A stretch of DNA of 64,000 nucleotides from Palleronia aestuarii (GCF_003253995.1 NZ_QKZL01000005.1:62001-126000), one strand, 5' to 3'. Shown: positions 35,502 to 44,571, numbered from the stretch's first letter. The notes: generated by a model from the letters alone, not told the origin. Translations and numbers: made by a program.

Positions 35502-36065
35502 TCACTTGCCTCCCCAGGCGTCGAGGAGCGGGCCGGTTCCGCCATGGACGGGATCGGTCCGTGGCAGCGGGACGGCGGCGATCCGGTCGCGGACCGACGG
35601 ATCCGGCGGCTCCTCCGCCTGGATCGTCCCGTAATCCTCCTGCCCCGGCGGATAGGCCCCGCAGACCCGGAAGTCCCCGCTCGCCTCGATCTGACAATGG
35701 CCTGTGCCCGCCGGGAGGACGAGGACGTCGCCCGCCGACACCTCGACCGTCCGACCCTCAGGACCGCCGAGCATCAGGAGCGCGTGACCCGAGGCCACGG
35801 CCAGCGCCTCGTGCGCGTTAGGGTGGTAGTGGTGATACTCGAAGACCCCCCAGACCCATGTCCCGCCCCATCCGCTTTTCTCGAGCCGTGCCGTTACCGC
35901 CTCGGGACCCGCGCCCGCATCGAGCGCGCCGCGCAGGACGAGAACCGGCAGGTCGGGATTGTTCGGGACGGCCTCGCCACCATCGAGGTGGCGCGTCTCC
36001 ACCCTCACCTCCGTCTCCGGCATCACCCGCGCGACCAAGACGCCACCCTTTCGCGATCCGCTCAT
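35502..36065 (-). CDS. YjlB-type cupin domain protein
   Basis: 187 residues. The N-terminal part (VPNNPDLPVLVLRGAL, GTWVWGVFEYHHYHPNAHEAL) is typical of YjlB. The cupin metal site is HHYHPNAHE and the second motif is LPAGTGHC. No enzymatic activity is known. It begins at ATG 36065, overlapping the stop of the FAD oxidoreductase. Confidence 0.85.
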   Translation of the reverse strand: MSGSRKGGVLVARVMPETEVRVETRHLDGGEAVPNNPDLPVLVLRGALDAGAGPEAVTARLEKSGWGGTWVWGVFEYHHYHPNAHEALAVASGHALLMLGGPEGRTVEVSAGDVLVLPAGTGHCQIEASGDFRVCGAYPPGQEDYGTIQAEEPPDPSVRDRIAAVPLPRTDPVHGGTGPLLDAWGGK

Positions 36066-37189
36066 CTGCGTTCGACCTCCGCGCCCTCGCGCCCGAGGCG
36101 GCGCATCGCCCGCGCGGGACCGCGGCGCATCGGTGGCAGGCGGGCGGGATCGAAGGGGGAGAGGTCGACATGCCGCGACATGCCGCCCGAGATCACGTCC
36201 GCCACCGCTTCCCCGGTTGCGGGCGCGTTGAGGATACCCCAGACGCTGTGACCCGTCGCGACATGGACGCCCGGCCATCCTTCGACGAGACCGATGACCG
36301 GCAAACCGTCTGCCGCGATCGGACGGAAGCAGGCCTGCCGCGCGATCACGCGATCGGGCGTCAGACGCGCGGAGATCGCGAGGCACATCGCCTCGAGCCG
36401 CTCGATGGCGCCGGGGTCGGGTCCGGTGGCGGCGGGATCGTCCGGAAGCGCCGCTTCGCTCGAGATCGCGCAGGCGTAGACGGTGCCGTCGGCACGCGGG
36501 AAGATCTCGGGCGAGGCCGATCCGCCATCGCCCTCCCGATGCTCGAGAAAGAGGGCTTCCGCCGGCACGTCCTGCACGTCGTAGACGAGGCTGTGGCCCT
36601 TGACCGCGTGGATCGCGGGCAAATCGAGCCAGCCGCCCGCGCGGATCGACCACGGGCCCATCGCGAGGACGACGCGATCCGCCGCGATCTCCTCGCCATC
36701 GACGCGGACGCCGCTCACATGACCCGCCGCGTCTTGCGTCAGCCCCGTCACTTCGCCCTCGACGAGCCGGGCGCCGCCGTCGATCGCCGCGGCCATCAGC
36801 CCCTGCGTGAAGAGCGCGGGATGGACCTGTGCCGTCGTCGCCTCCGTGCCGAGCCGCCCCTGCAAGGCGACCGCCTCCGAGAGCCAGGGCAGATCCGCGC
36901 GGCCGCGCATCTTCATCCCGGAGACGCCCGCATAGGTGGTCATCCGGCGATAGCCCCAATCGCGTCCGGTCTCTCCGGGAAGGTCCGCATGCAGGGCGAA
37001 GCTGCGGCGGGCGAGCGGTTCGAGCGCGGATCCGTCGCACCAGTCGAGCGCGAGAAAGCCACCGGACTTGCCCGATGCGGCAGAGGCGACACCCGTCCGT
37101 TCGACGACCACGACCTCCGTCCCGCGGCGGGTGAGATAATAGGCACAGGCGGCGCCGATCGCACCGCCGCCGCAGATGACGACCCTCAT
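36062..37189 (-). CDS. FAD-dependent amine/D-amino-acid oxidase-like oxidoreductase
   Basis: 375 residues. ADP-binding fold at the N-terminus (VVICGGGAIGAACAYYL), then SGKSGGFLALDWCDG. The C-terminal FRPIAADGLPVIG and GHSVWGILNAPATGE complete the DAO-family pattern. It oxidises a C-N bond in an amino or N-methyl amino acid. Creatinase, which produces sarcosine, is encoded about 1.7 kb away, so sarcosine is one candidate substrate. GAGGT precedes ATG 37189. Confidence 0.87.
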   Translation of the reverse strand: MRVVICGGGAIGAACAYYLTRRGTEVVVVERTGVASAASGKSGGFLALDWCDGSALEPLARRSFALHADLPGETGRDWGYRRMTTYAGVSGMKMRGRADLPWLSEAVALQGRLGTEATTAQVHPALFTQGLMAAAIDGGARLVEGEVTGLTQDAAGHVSGVRVDGEEIAADRVVLAMGPWSIRAGGWLDLPAIHAVKGHSLVYDVQDVPAEALFLEHREGDGGSASPEIFPRADGTVYACAISSEAALPDDPAATGPDPGAIERLEAMCLAISARLTPDRVIARQACFRPIAADGLPVIGLVEGWPGVHVATGHSVWGILNAPATGEAVADVISGGMSRHVDLSPFDPARLPPMRRGPARAMRRLGREGAEVERR

Positions 37190-37373
37190 GGAAATGACCT
37201 CGGCGTGTTTGAACCGCAAGACTGCGCGTCTCCGGCGCGAGGTGCAAGGGGACCGGCGACCGGAACCGTTCGGGCGGCGTCGCGCGCTTGTCGCAGAAAC
37301 GACATCCAGGGGTTGCGCAGTTGTCACGTGGATCGGCTTTGCTCACTCGTCGTCGAACCACGAAAGCGATCCA

Positions 37374-38672
37374 ATGACACGTCAACTCCTCGCCATTCTG
37401 CTCACCGCCGGGACCGCGGTCCCGGCCGCCGCGCAGCAGGAATTCCCCGCCACCCTGACCGCCTGGGCCGCCCTGCCCGCCGCGACCTTCACCGCACCGC
37501 CCGAAGACGCGCCCGCACACCATGCGCGCTCCGGACGGTTCACGGGTGAGGGCCGCACCGAGGAATTGGGGGCGATCCGGATCGAGGAGACGGGCGTCAC
37601 CCTGCCCATGGAGGGCCAGCCGGTGCAGGGCTTCTCCGGCATCCGCTCGCTCGGCGAAGACCGCTTCCTGGTGCTGACCGACAACGGTTTCGGCACCAAG
37701 GCCAATTCCGCGGACGTGCTCCTGATGTTCCACGAGGTCGAGGTCGATTGGGAAAACGCGAAAGTGGGCCAGCCGGAGACGACCTTCCTCAGCGATCCCC
37801 TCCGCCGCGTACCGTTCCCGATCGTCAACGAGGCGACGGAGACGCGCTATCTGACCGGGGCGGATTTCGATCTCGAATCGATCCAGCCGATCGGGGATGG
37901 CTACTGGATCGGCGACGAGTTCGGCCCCTGGCTGATCGAGGTCGACGGGTCGGGCGTGGTGCAGCAGGTCGTGCCGACGGAGGTGGGCGGGCAGACGTAT
38001 CTCTCGCCCGACAATCCTGCCGCTGCGACGCCCAATTCCGGAGAGCCGATGCCGGAGGAGCTCATGGCGATGCGCTCGGGCGGCTACGAGGGGATGGCCC
38101 TCGGGCCCGACGGCACGACGCTCTATCCCCTTCTCGAGAAGCCCGTCTGGGACGCGGCGGCCGGGGCGCCGATGCAGATCGGCGGAACACCGGTCCTGTC
38201 GCTCTTCGAGTTCGACACCACGGGCGGCGGCTTTGCGGAGGAGGTATGCTACTACCCGCTCGACGATGCGGGCCATGCGATCGGCGATTTTAACATGATC
38301 GACGAGACCCGCGCGCTCGTCATCGAACGCGACGGCGGACAGGGCACGGCGGACTTCTCCGACAACCCGGCGGAGTTCAAGCGCATCTATCTCGTCGATC
38401 TCGACCGGACGGACGAGGCGGGCGTGCTTGAGAAGATCGCCTATATCGACCTCATGGATATCCGCGATCCCGACGGGATCGGACGCGGCACGACCGACGG
38501 CGTCTTCACCTTCCCCTTCGTGACGATCGAGGACGTGGACCGCGTTGACGCGACCACGATCGTCGTCGCCAACGACAACAACTACCCCTTCTCCGTGGGG
38601 CGCGAGGCCGGCCGGGCCGACGACAACGAGTTCATCCTGCTCGACGTGGCCGATTTTCTCTCGGCTGAATGA
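37374..38672 (+). CDS. Secreted esterase-like phytase family protein
   Basis: 432 residues. The signal peptide ends AVPAAAQQ. The mature part shows the phytase-like (PF13449-type) pattern: FSGIRSLGEDRFLVLTDNGFGTK, GADFDLESIQPIGDGYWIGDEFGPWLIEV, GYEGMALGPDG and TVVANDNNYPFS-like (IVVANDNNYPFS). Long-phytase-like calcium-rich propeller proteins hydrolyse phosphate esters, but activity within this family is poorly known. It is divergent from the FAD oxidoreductase. Confidence 0.85.
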   Translation: MTRQLLAILLTAGTAVPAAAQQEFPATLTAWAALPAATFTAPPEDAPAHHARSGRFTGEGRTEELGAIRIEETGVTLPMEGQPVQGFSGIRSLGEDRFLVLTDNGFGTKANSADVLLMFHEVEVDWENAKVGQPETTFLSDPLRRVPFPIVNEATETRYLTGADFDLESIQPIGDGYWIGDEFGPWLIEVDGSGVVQQVVPTEVGGQTYLSPDNPAAATPNSGEPMPEELMAMRSGGYEGMALGPDGTTLYPLLEKPVWDAAAGAPMQIGGTPVLSLFEFDTTGGGFAEEVCYYPLDDAGHAIGDFNMIDETRALVIERDGGQGTADFSDNPAEFKRIYLVDLDRTDEAGVLEKIAYIDLMDIRDPDGIGRGTTDGVFTFPFVTIEDVDRVDATTIVVANDNNYPFSVGREAGRADDNEFILLDVADFLSAE

Positions 38673-38676
38673 GACC

Positions 38677-38694
38677 CCGGGGCGGTCGCCCCGG
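38677..38694 (+). terminator. GC-rich stem-loop after the phytase-like gene
   Basis: CCGGGGC, loop GGTC, GCCCCGG: a perfect 7-bp stem starting 5 bp after the stop codon. No T-run follows, so it may be a rho-independent terminator of weak type or an mRNA 3' stabiliser. Confidence 0.45.
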
Positions 38695-38876
38695 AACGGA
38701 CGGTGCGGCGCAGGGCCCTTGCCCGGGGATCGGCGCCGCATTATTCCGGTGCGGAGCCTGCCGGCGATGGCGTCGCCGGGGAGCCTGCCGCTCCCGCTCT
38801 CCCATCCTGAACGCCGGGAGGTTCGATCGCGGGATCGAGGCCGGTCCCATTCCGCGATCAGATGGAGGTCATGTTG

Positions 38877-40109
38877 ATGAAGTCCCCCACCGATCCCACA
38901 GGCATAACGCGCGCTGAATATTTCGCCTTCGAAAACGGCCCGAAGGCCCCCCTGCCCTTCAGCGAGGCCGAATATGCGCGGCGGATCGGCGGTCTGCGCA
39001 CGATCCTCGCCGAGCACGACCTCGATGCCGCGATCCTCACCTCGATGCACGGCGTGGCCTATTATTCGGGGTTTCTCTACTGCGCCTTCGGGCGGCCCTA
39101 TGCCTGCATCGTCACGGCGGAACGGCTCGTGACGATTTCGGCCAATATCGACGGTGGACAGCCCTGGCGGCGCTCCGTTGGCGAGAACATCGTTTATACC
39201 GACTGGAAACGCGACAATTTCTGGCGCGCCGTGCGTGAGGTGACCGGGCGCGGAAGGCGCTGCGGGATCGAGGCGGACCACCTCACGCTGCTGCAAATGG
39301 GCAAGCTGCGGGAATTCTTAGGCGGCGAGACGCTCGACATCGCCGGAGCCACGATGGCGCAGCGGATGGTCAAGTCTCCCGAGGAGATCGCTCTGATCCG
39401 CGACGGCGCGCGGATCGCCGATCTGGGCGGCGCGGCCATGCGCGAGGCGATCCGCCCCGGCATCCGCGAGATCGACGTGGCCATGGCCGGCCGCGACGCG
39501 ATGGAGGCCGAGATCGCGCGCGCCCATCCCGACAGCGAGCTGCGCGACACCTGGGCATGGTTCCAGTCCGGCCCCAATACCGACGGCGCCCACAACCCCG
39601 TCACGACACGGCGGCTCGAGATGGGGGACATCCTCAGCCTCAACGCCTTCCCGATGATCTCGGGCTATTATACCGCGCTGGAGCGGACGCTTTTTCTGGG
39701 CGAGCCGGACGCGGCGTCCCTCGCCATCTGGGAGGCGAACGTAGCCGCGCACGAACTGGGCCTTTCAATCATCCGCGAGGGGGCGCGCTGTTGCGACATC
39801 TGCGCGGAGATCAACGCGTTCTTCGTCGGCCGCGACCTGCTGCGATACCGCAGCTTCGGCTACGGACATTCCTTCGGCCTCCTGTCGCATCATTACGGGC
39901 GCGAAGCGGGGCTCGAGTTGCGCGAAGACATCGACACGGTGCTCGTTCCGGGGATGGTGATCTCGATGGAGCCGATGCTGACGCTGCCCGAAGGCACACC
40001 CGGCGCGGGCGGCTACCGCGAGCACGACATCGTCGTCCTGGGCGCCGACGGGCCGGAGAACGTCACGGGCTTCCCCTTCGGCCCCGCGCACAACGTCATC
40101 GCCGCCTGA
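38877..40109 (+). CDS. Creatinase (creatine amidinohydrolase), M24 family
   Basis: 410 residues. The pita-bread fold sequence follows Pseudomonas creatinase closely: YYSGFLYCAFGRPYA, ISANIDGGQPWRR, WFQSGPNTDGAHNPVTT with catalytic H239, GYYTALERTLFL, FGYGHSFG and MEPMLTLPEGTPGAGGYREHD. Unlike aminopeptidases of the fold, the metal ligands are replaced. It hydrolyses creatine to sarcosine and urea in the cytosol. ATG 38877 lies 8 nt after GGAGG; upstream ATGs at 38862 and 38871 are less well placed. Confidence 0.92.
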   Translation: MKSPTDPTGITRAEYFAFENGPKAPLPFSEAEYARRIGGLRTILAEHDLDAAILTSMHGVAYYSGFLYCAFGRPYACIVTAERLVTISANIDGGQPWRRSVGENIVYTDWKRDNFWRAVREVTGRGRRCGIEADHLTLLQMGKLREFLGGETLDIAGATMAQRMVKSPEEIALIRDGARIADLGGAAMREAIRPGIREIDVAMAGRDAMEAEIARAHPDSELRDTWAWFQSGPNTDGAHNPVTTRRLEMGDILSLNAFPMISGYYTALERTLFLGEPDAASLAIWEANVAAHELGLSIIREGARCCDICAEINAFFVGRDLLRYRSFGYGHSFGLLSHHYGREAGLELREDIDTVLVPGMVISMEPMLTLPEGTPGAGGYREHDIVVLGADGPENVTGFPFGPAHNVIAA

Positions 40110-40217
40110 CACCGTGCGCGCGACATGATGGCGGGCGGGCGGCCCGGTCCGGATGTTGCGATCACGTATGCGATCGCGGCGATTGCGACGGCGGTCCGGA
40201 CGCCCTAAGGCCTCCCC

Positions 40218-40883
40218 ATGACCCTGCGTTCCGCCCCGATCCTCCTCGCGATGCTTCCGCTCTGCGGGCCCGCCCTCGCGCATCCGCACGTGTTCATCGA
40301 CACCGCCTTCGATCTGGTCTTCGACGCGGAGGGCCGGCTCGAGGGCGTGCGGATCGAATGGAGCTACGACGACTTCTACTCGCTGCTCCTCGTGGAGGAG
40401 AACGCGCTCGACGCCGATGGCGACGGGGTGCCGGAACCCCGTCGGCTCGACGCCTTCGCGGGCGGTGACGTCGATTGGGCGGCGGGCTTTCCGGGCGATT
40501 TCACAGTGACGCACGACGGCACACCGCTGCCGCTCCGCCCGCCGACGGAGCACGAGGCGAGCTGGCGCGACGACCGCTACGTGACGACGCATCTCATGAC
40601 GCTGGCCGAGCCCGTTGCCGTGGACGGGCACACCATCGTCGCGCGTGCCTACGACCCGACGTACTTCGTGGCCTACGACGTCCCCACGGCCCCCGGCATC
40701 GTCGGACGGGACGATTGCACGCTTTCGCGCGAGGCCGCCGACCGGGATGCCGCGATGGCGGAATACGGCGAGGCACTGGCCGAGGTCGACATGCTCTCCG
40801 ACCCGTTCGAGGCGGTCGACCTGCCCGATATCGGCATTCTCTTCTCCGACGCCTTCGAGCTCGCATGCGCCGCGCCGTCCTGA
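40218..40883 (+). CDS. DUF1007 periplasmic protein linked to Ni/Co export
   Basis: 221 residues. The signal peptide ends GPALAHPHVFIDT; the HPH at the mature N-terminus is the family hallmark and a likely metal ligand. The following DADGDGVPEPRR resembles a Ca-binding loop. Its 3' end overlaps the NicO gene by 19 bp. DUF1007 proteins regularly pair with NicO/RcnA transporters. Confidence 0.9.
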   Translation: MTLRSAPILLAMLPLCGPALAHPHVFIDTAFDLVFDAEGRLEGVRIEWSYDDFYSLLLVEENALDADGDGVPEPRRLDAFAGGDVDWAAGFPGDFTVTHDGTPLPLRPPTEHEASWRDDRYVTTHLMTLAEPVAVDGHTIVARAYDPTYFVAYDVPTAPGIVGRDDCTLSREAADRDAAMAEYGEALAEVDMLSDPFEAVDLPDIGILFSDAFELACAAPS

Positions 40884-41761
40884 TCCTGCCGATCCTCGTC
40901 GTCGGAGCGTTCCTCTGGGCGATGGTTTCGGGCCTCGACGGGTCGGTGGCGGCTTGGGCCGCGGGATGGCAGAGGGAGTTCCAGAACGCGCTCGCGGGCG
41001 CGTTGAGAGGTCTCCGCGCCGGCGAGCCCGGCGCGCTCTGGCTGATGACGGGGCTCTGCTTTGCCTACGGCGTCGCCCATGCGGCGGGTCCCGGACACGG
41101 CAAGATGCTCATCGGCGGCTACGGGCTCGGCCGCACCGTCCCGGTCCTGCGCCTCTCGGCCATCGCGATGGCGGCCGCCATCGGACAGGCGCTGACCGCC
41201 CTCGCCCTCGTTGGCGGTTGCATCTTCGTCCTAGGCTGGACGCGGGTGCAGACGACGGGTCTCGCCGAAGGCCTGATGGCCCGGGCGAGCGCGCTCGCTA
41301 TCGGGTCGATCGGCGTCTGGCTCGTCCTGCGCGGGCTCTTGCGCCTTCACCGCGGCCGTGCCGCCAGACCGGTGCATCACGACCATGCGCATGACGACCA
41401 TGCGGGCTGCGGACACCGCCACGGGCCCACGCCCGAAGAGGTTCGCGCGGCGACCGGGCCCGGAGAGATCCTGGCGCTCGTGGGGGCCATCGCAATCCGC
41501 CCCTGCTCCGGCGCGCTCATCCTCCTCGTGCTGAGCTGGCACATGGGGATCCTCGCGGCCGGGGTCGCGGGGACCTTCGCCATGTCGCTCGGCACGGGGG
41601 CGGTGACGGTCGGCGTCGCGGCGATGGCCGTCGTCGCGCGTGAAGGCACGGCGCTCTCTTTCGGCCAAGCGGGCCGCGCCACGGCGCTCATGCCGCTTTT
41701 AGAGATCGGCGCGGGAACGGGCATCGCGCTTCTCGCGCTGCGCGGTATCCAACTCGCCTGA
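40865..41761 (+). CDS. NicO/RcnA-type nickel/cobalt transporter
   Basis: 298 residues with six or seven helices. Family motifs are HAAGPGHGKMLIGGY and AIRPCSGALILLVL. Between them a cytosolic loop is rich in histidine (HHDHAHDDHAGCGHRHG), a metal-binding stretch. It exports or moves Ni2+/Co2+ across the inner membrane. No metal-responsive regulator gene adjoins it. Confidence 0.92.
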   Translation: MRRAVLILPILVVGAFLWAMVSGLDGSVAAWAAGWQREFQNALAGALRGLRAGEPGALWLMTGLCFAYGVAHAAGPGHGKMLIGGYGLGRTVPVLRLSAIAMAAAIGQALTALALVGGCIFVLGWTRVQTTGLAEGLMARASALAIGSIGVWLVLRGLLRLHRGRAARPVHHDHAHDDHAGCGHRHGPTPEEVRAATGPGEILALVGAIAIRPCSGALILLVLSWHMGILAAGVAGTFAMSLGTGAVTVGVAAMAVVAREGTALSFGQAGRATALMPLLEIGAGTGIALLALRGIQLA

Positions 41762-41827
41762 GCGTCGGTGCGAGGCAAGGATGTGGGCTTGGGCACGTTA
41801 TGTTCAGGATGTGATCTTGGACAAAGT

Positions 41828-41965
41828 TCATCGTTCGAACACGATCCTGACCGCCGCCGCTCCATCACTCCCGCGATAGCACTTACCGGGAAGTCGCCGC
41901 CGAATTGCCTCTTGCTGACAGTCGGCTAACCAAATGGTCGTTATGGGCAAAGACGAGCGGATCAT
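41828..41965 (-). CDS. Small hypothetical frame in convergent intergenic region
   Basis: 45 residues from ATG 41965, with natural-looking composition (ITTIWLADCQQEAIRRRL) but no good ribosome site. It is the only candidate in 41762-42018, which otherwise shows no gene or clear terminator. It may be spurious. Confidence 0.2.
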   Translation of the reverse strand: MIRSSLPITTIWLADCQQEAIRRRLPGKCYRGSDGAAAVRIVFER

Positions 41966-42018
41966 GGCAATATTTTCTGCGGCGAGACGACCGGCGCGCC
42001 TGACGGACGCCGCGGGCC

Positions 42019-42825
42019 TCACGGCCGAAAGAAGCGCAGCGCGCTGATCGCGGCGTCGGTGAGGTCGGCGAAGCGGGCGAGGATATGTTCGGGCGCGATC
42101 CCCGCGGGGCGACCCTCCGTCGCCGAGATACGTGTCATCAAGGTCAGGAGGCGACGGCGATGGATGCCGAGCCTCGCCTGGACCGGATCCGCGATGATGC
42201 CTGCGAAGGTGGTCACGACCGAGGCGATCATCGCGAGCCCGAAACCCGTCGCGAGCACGAACCAGAGCGGCTGGCTGACCGGGAACGTGCCATACCAGAC
42301 CCGTCCGAGCCGGACGCCGAGAGGGAAGTTCTCCACCGCCGAGGCATGAACGACGTATTCCGATACGGACGGCGCGAGCGACGCGATGCCCGGCGTCGCC
42401 GTGCCGAAGAGCGCGAGCCCCGCGGAGAGGACGATGAGCGATGTCGTGATCTCCGCCACCGCGGAACGCACGGCGGTGTAGTCGGCGATGATCCGGCGGC
42501 TTTCTTCGGAGAGGGGCGCGGCCTTCAAGAGCTCCGCCTCGATCCGCGACTGGACCGCCCGCGACACGGAAGTCGGCAGCAGGATGCGCCGCGCGGCGAG
42601 CCAATCGCCGAGCCGCCGGAGACGGACGAGCCGTGCGAGGAGCGCCGCGATCCCCGTCAGCAGATAGACGGGTGCGAGCGCCACGTTAAGCGGCGCGCGC
42701 AAGAGGTCCCAGCCGAGCGCCGCGCTGTGCAGACGCAAGGTCCCGGCAAGCCGAAAATGTCGCGCGACGAAGGCGTCGATATCCTCCCGAACGGCAATCG
42801 CGGCCGCCGCCTTCTTCTCGTCCAC
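42019..42825 (-). CDS. Uncharacterised membrane protein (DUF6635-like)
   Basis: 268 residues. Hydrophobic segments lie near residues 40-60, 120-145 and 180-205. The N-terminus contains AVREDIDAFVARHFRLAGTL, with LGWDLLRAPLNVALAPVYLL after it, which I associate with DUF6635 proteins of Rhodobacteraceae. Function is unknown. GTG 42825 is chosen because GGAGTGAGG precedes it and codon third positions upstream of it lose their G/C bias; ATG 42903 would add 26 residues. Confidence 0.65.
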   Translation of the reverse strand: MDEKKAAAAIAVREDIDAFVARHFRLAGTLRLHSAALGWDLLRAPLNVALAPVYLLTGIAALLARLVRLRRLGDWLAARRILLPTSVSRAVQSRIEAELLKAAPLSEESRRIIADYTAVRSAVAEITTSLIVLSAGLALFGTATPGIASLAPSVSEYVVHASAVENFPLGVRLGRVWYGTFPVSQPLWFVLATGFGLAMIASVVTTFAGIIADPVQARLGIHRRRLLTLMTRISATEGRPAGIAPEHILARFADLTDAAISALRFFRP

Positions 42826-43027
42826 GGTCCTCACTCCGGCACGGGACGGATCAGGTCGGCTTCGTTCATCCGTCGGATCGTCGGCGCCACGAATCCCCTC
42901 CATGCGTCACCCACCGCGCGCAGGATGCGCGAGATTGCCCGGTCCGACCAGAGCCGCGCGGACGGAGAGGGTCATGCACGTGACCGACCCTGCGGGCAGA
43001 GATTGACAACGCCGACAGGGCATGAAA

Positions 43028-43117
43028 CGCCTTCCGATGCGACAGGGGCATCCGGCGACCGCCGGGTTGAGACGCACCCTTTGAACCTGAACCGGATCAT
43101 ACCGGCGGAGGAAGGCG
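43028..43117 (+). promoter_or_regulatory. TPP riboswitch (THI element)
   Basis: P1 is CGCCTTCC (43028-43035) with GGAAGGCG (43110-43117), a perfect 8-bp helix. The P3 stem is CCGGC/GCCGG (43052-43065). TTGAGA follows, a variant of the conserved CTGAGA. ACCCTTTGAACCTGAACCGG then CCGGCGGAGGAA is the pyrophosphate-sensing half. It precedes thiM and should shut the thi operon when TPP is plentiful. Confidence 0.93.
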
Positions 43118-43147
43118 CGACACGGACCCGAGCCGCGGTCCATCGTC

Positions 43148-43166
43148 CCTCCCCGTCATTGGGAGG
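43148..43166 (+). promoter_or_regulatory. thiM: Hairpin masking the thiM ribosome-binding site
   Basis: CCTCCC (43148-43153), a 7-nt loop and GGGAGG (43161-43166). The 3' arm is the Shine-Dalgarno of thiM (ATG 43172), so this stem is a likely translational expression platform of the TPP riboswitch. Confidence 0.65.
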
Positions 43167-43171
43167 TGATA

Positions 43172-43960
43172 ATGGACGATCCATCCCGCCATCTCGAGCG
43201 GGTGCGCCGCGATGCACCGCTCGTGCAATACATCACGAACTACGTGGCGATGAACGTCGCGGCCAACGTGCTTCTCGCCGCCGGGGCGTCTCCGGCGATG
43301 GTCCATGCGCGGGAGGAAGCGCCGGGCTTCGCCGCGATGGCCGATGCGCTCGCGATCAATATCGGGACGATCGATGGCCGGACGGCGGAGGCCATGCCGC
43401 TTGCCGCCGCCGCGGCGCGGGCGGCCGGCACGCCCTGGGTGTTCGACCCCGTGGCCGTCGGTGCGACGGCGTTCCGGCAGGAGACCGCCCGGGGACTGCT
43501 CGCGGAACGGCCCTGCGTGATCCGTGGCAACGCCTCCGAGATCCGCGCGCTCGCGGGATTGGAGAGCCAGGGCCGGGGCGCGGATGCGAGCGACGCGGTT
43601 GCCGCTGCCGAAGACGCGGCGCGCGCGCTTGCCGGGCGGACCGGCGCGGTCGTCGCCGTCACCGGTCCCGTCGATTTCGTGACCGATGGCGAACGGGCCG
43701 CGCGGGTCGCGAACGGTCATCCCCTGATGCCGCGGGTGACTGCGCTCGGCTGCGCACTCACCGGGCTCGTCGCGGCCTTCGTCGCGGGCGGCCCCCGCTT
43801 CGAGGCGACGCTCGCCGCCCTCGCCTGTTTCGGCGTCGCGGGCGAGATCGCGGCCGAAGGCGCGCGGGGTCCGGGCAGCCTGCAGGTCAACCTTCTCGAC
43901 GCGCTCCACGCGATGGAGCCCGGCACGCTCGATGCCCGTGCCCGGATCGATCCGGCATGA
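43172..43960 (+). CDS. thiM: Hydroxyethylthiazole kinase ThiM
   Basis: 262 residues, ribokinase-like fold. Typical stretches are PLVQYITNYVAMNVAANVLLAAGASPAM (start about 18), PWVFDPVAVGAT, RGNASEIRAL and TALGCALTGLVAAF, which carries the catalytic Cys. It phosphorylates the thiazole salvage product 5-(2-hydroxyethyl)-4-methylthiazole. The stop overlaps thiE (ATGA). Confidence 0.95.
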   Translation: MDDPSRHLERVRRDAPLVQYITNYVAMNVAANVLLAAGASPAMVHAREEAPGFAAMADALAINIGTIDGRTAEAMPLAAAAARAAGTPWVFDPVAVGATAFRQETARGLLAERPCVIRGNASEIRALAGLESQGRGADASDAVAAAEDAARALAGRTGAVVAVTGPVDFVTDGERAARVANGHPLMPRVTALGCALTGLVAAFVAGGPRFEATLAALACFGVAGEIAAEGARGPGSLQVNLLDALHAMEPGTLDARARIDPA

Positions 43961-44571
43961 TCCCGGCGCTTTGCTATGTCACCGATGCCGACGCCCCCCT
44001 TTCCCTGCCCGATCAGGCGGAGGCCGCGGCGCGCGGGGGCGCAAGCTGGATCCAGCTGCGCCACAAGACGCTGCCCGACGATGCCTTTGCGGCCCTCGCC
44101 CGAGAGATCGCGGAGCGGATCGCTTCCCATGGCGCGAAGCTCGTCGTCAACGACCGCGTGGAGATTGCCCGCGCCCTTGGCGCCCCCGCGCTCCATGTCG
44201 GACAGGGGGATGGAAATATCGGCGCGATCCGCGACCGGATCGGCCGCGACATGATCCTCGGCCTTTCCGTGCAGGTGGTCGATCAGATCGGCGCGATCCC
44301 GCCCGGTACGGTCGATTACCTCGGCATCGGTCCCGTGCGCGCCACGGCCTCCAAACCCGACCACGCGGTCCCGATCGGGTTCGAAGGGCTGGCCCGGATC
44401 GTCTCCGCGACCCCCCTGCCCTGCCTCGCGATCGGCGGACTTGCCGCAAAGGATGCGGGGGCGGTGCGGCGAAGCGGTTGCGCGGGGATGGCCGTCGTCT
44501 CCGCCATCTCCCGCGCTCCGGACCCGGAACGCGCTGCACGGGCCATCTTCGCACAATGGAGGAAGACATGA
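43957..44571 (+). CDS. thiE: Thiamine-phosphate synthase ThiE
   Basis: 204 residues, TIM barrel. WIQLRHKTLPDD and VVNDRVEIA bind pyrophosphate and metal; HVGQGD and GIGPVRATASKPDHA follow; AIGGLAAKDAG is the phosphate site. It joins HMP-PP and HET-P to thiamine phosphate. Overlaps by 4 bp with thiM and with thiD. Confidence 0.95.
   Translation: MIPALCYVTDADAPLSLPDQAEAAARGGASWIQLRHKTLPDDAFAALAREIAERIASHGAKLVVNDRVEIARALGAPALHVGQGDGNIGAIRDRIGRDMILGLSVQVVDQIGAIPPGTVDYLGIGPVRATASKPDHAVPIGFEGLARIVSATPLPCLAIGGLAAKDAGAVRRSGCAGMAVVSAISRAPDPERAARAIFAQWRKT

Noticed and set aside
35502-39296. A stop-free minus-strand frame of more than 1,200 codons crossing the cupin, FAD enzyme and phytase-like genes
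   Set aside because: Only its last 187 codons are the cupin gene. The rest runs antisense or out of frame through recognisable genes and is rich in Arg, Gly and Pro, a product of high GC content.
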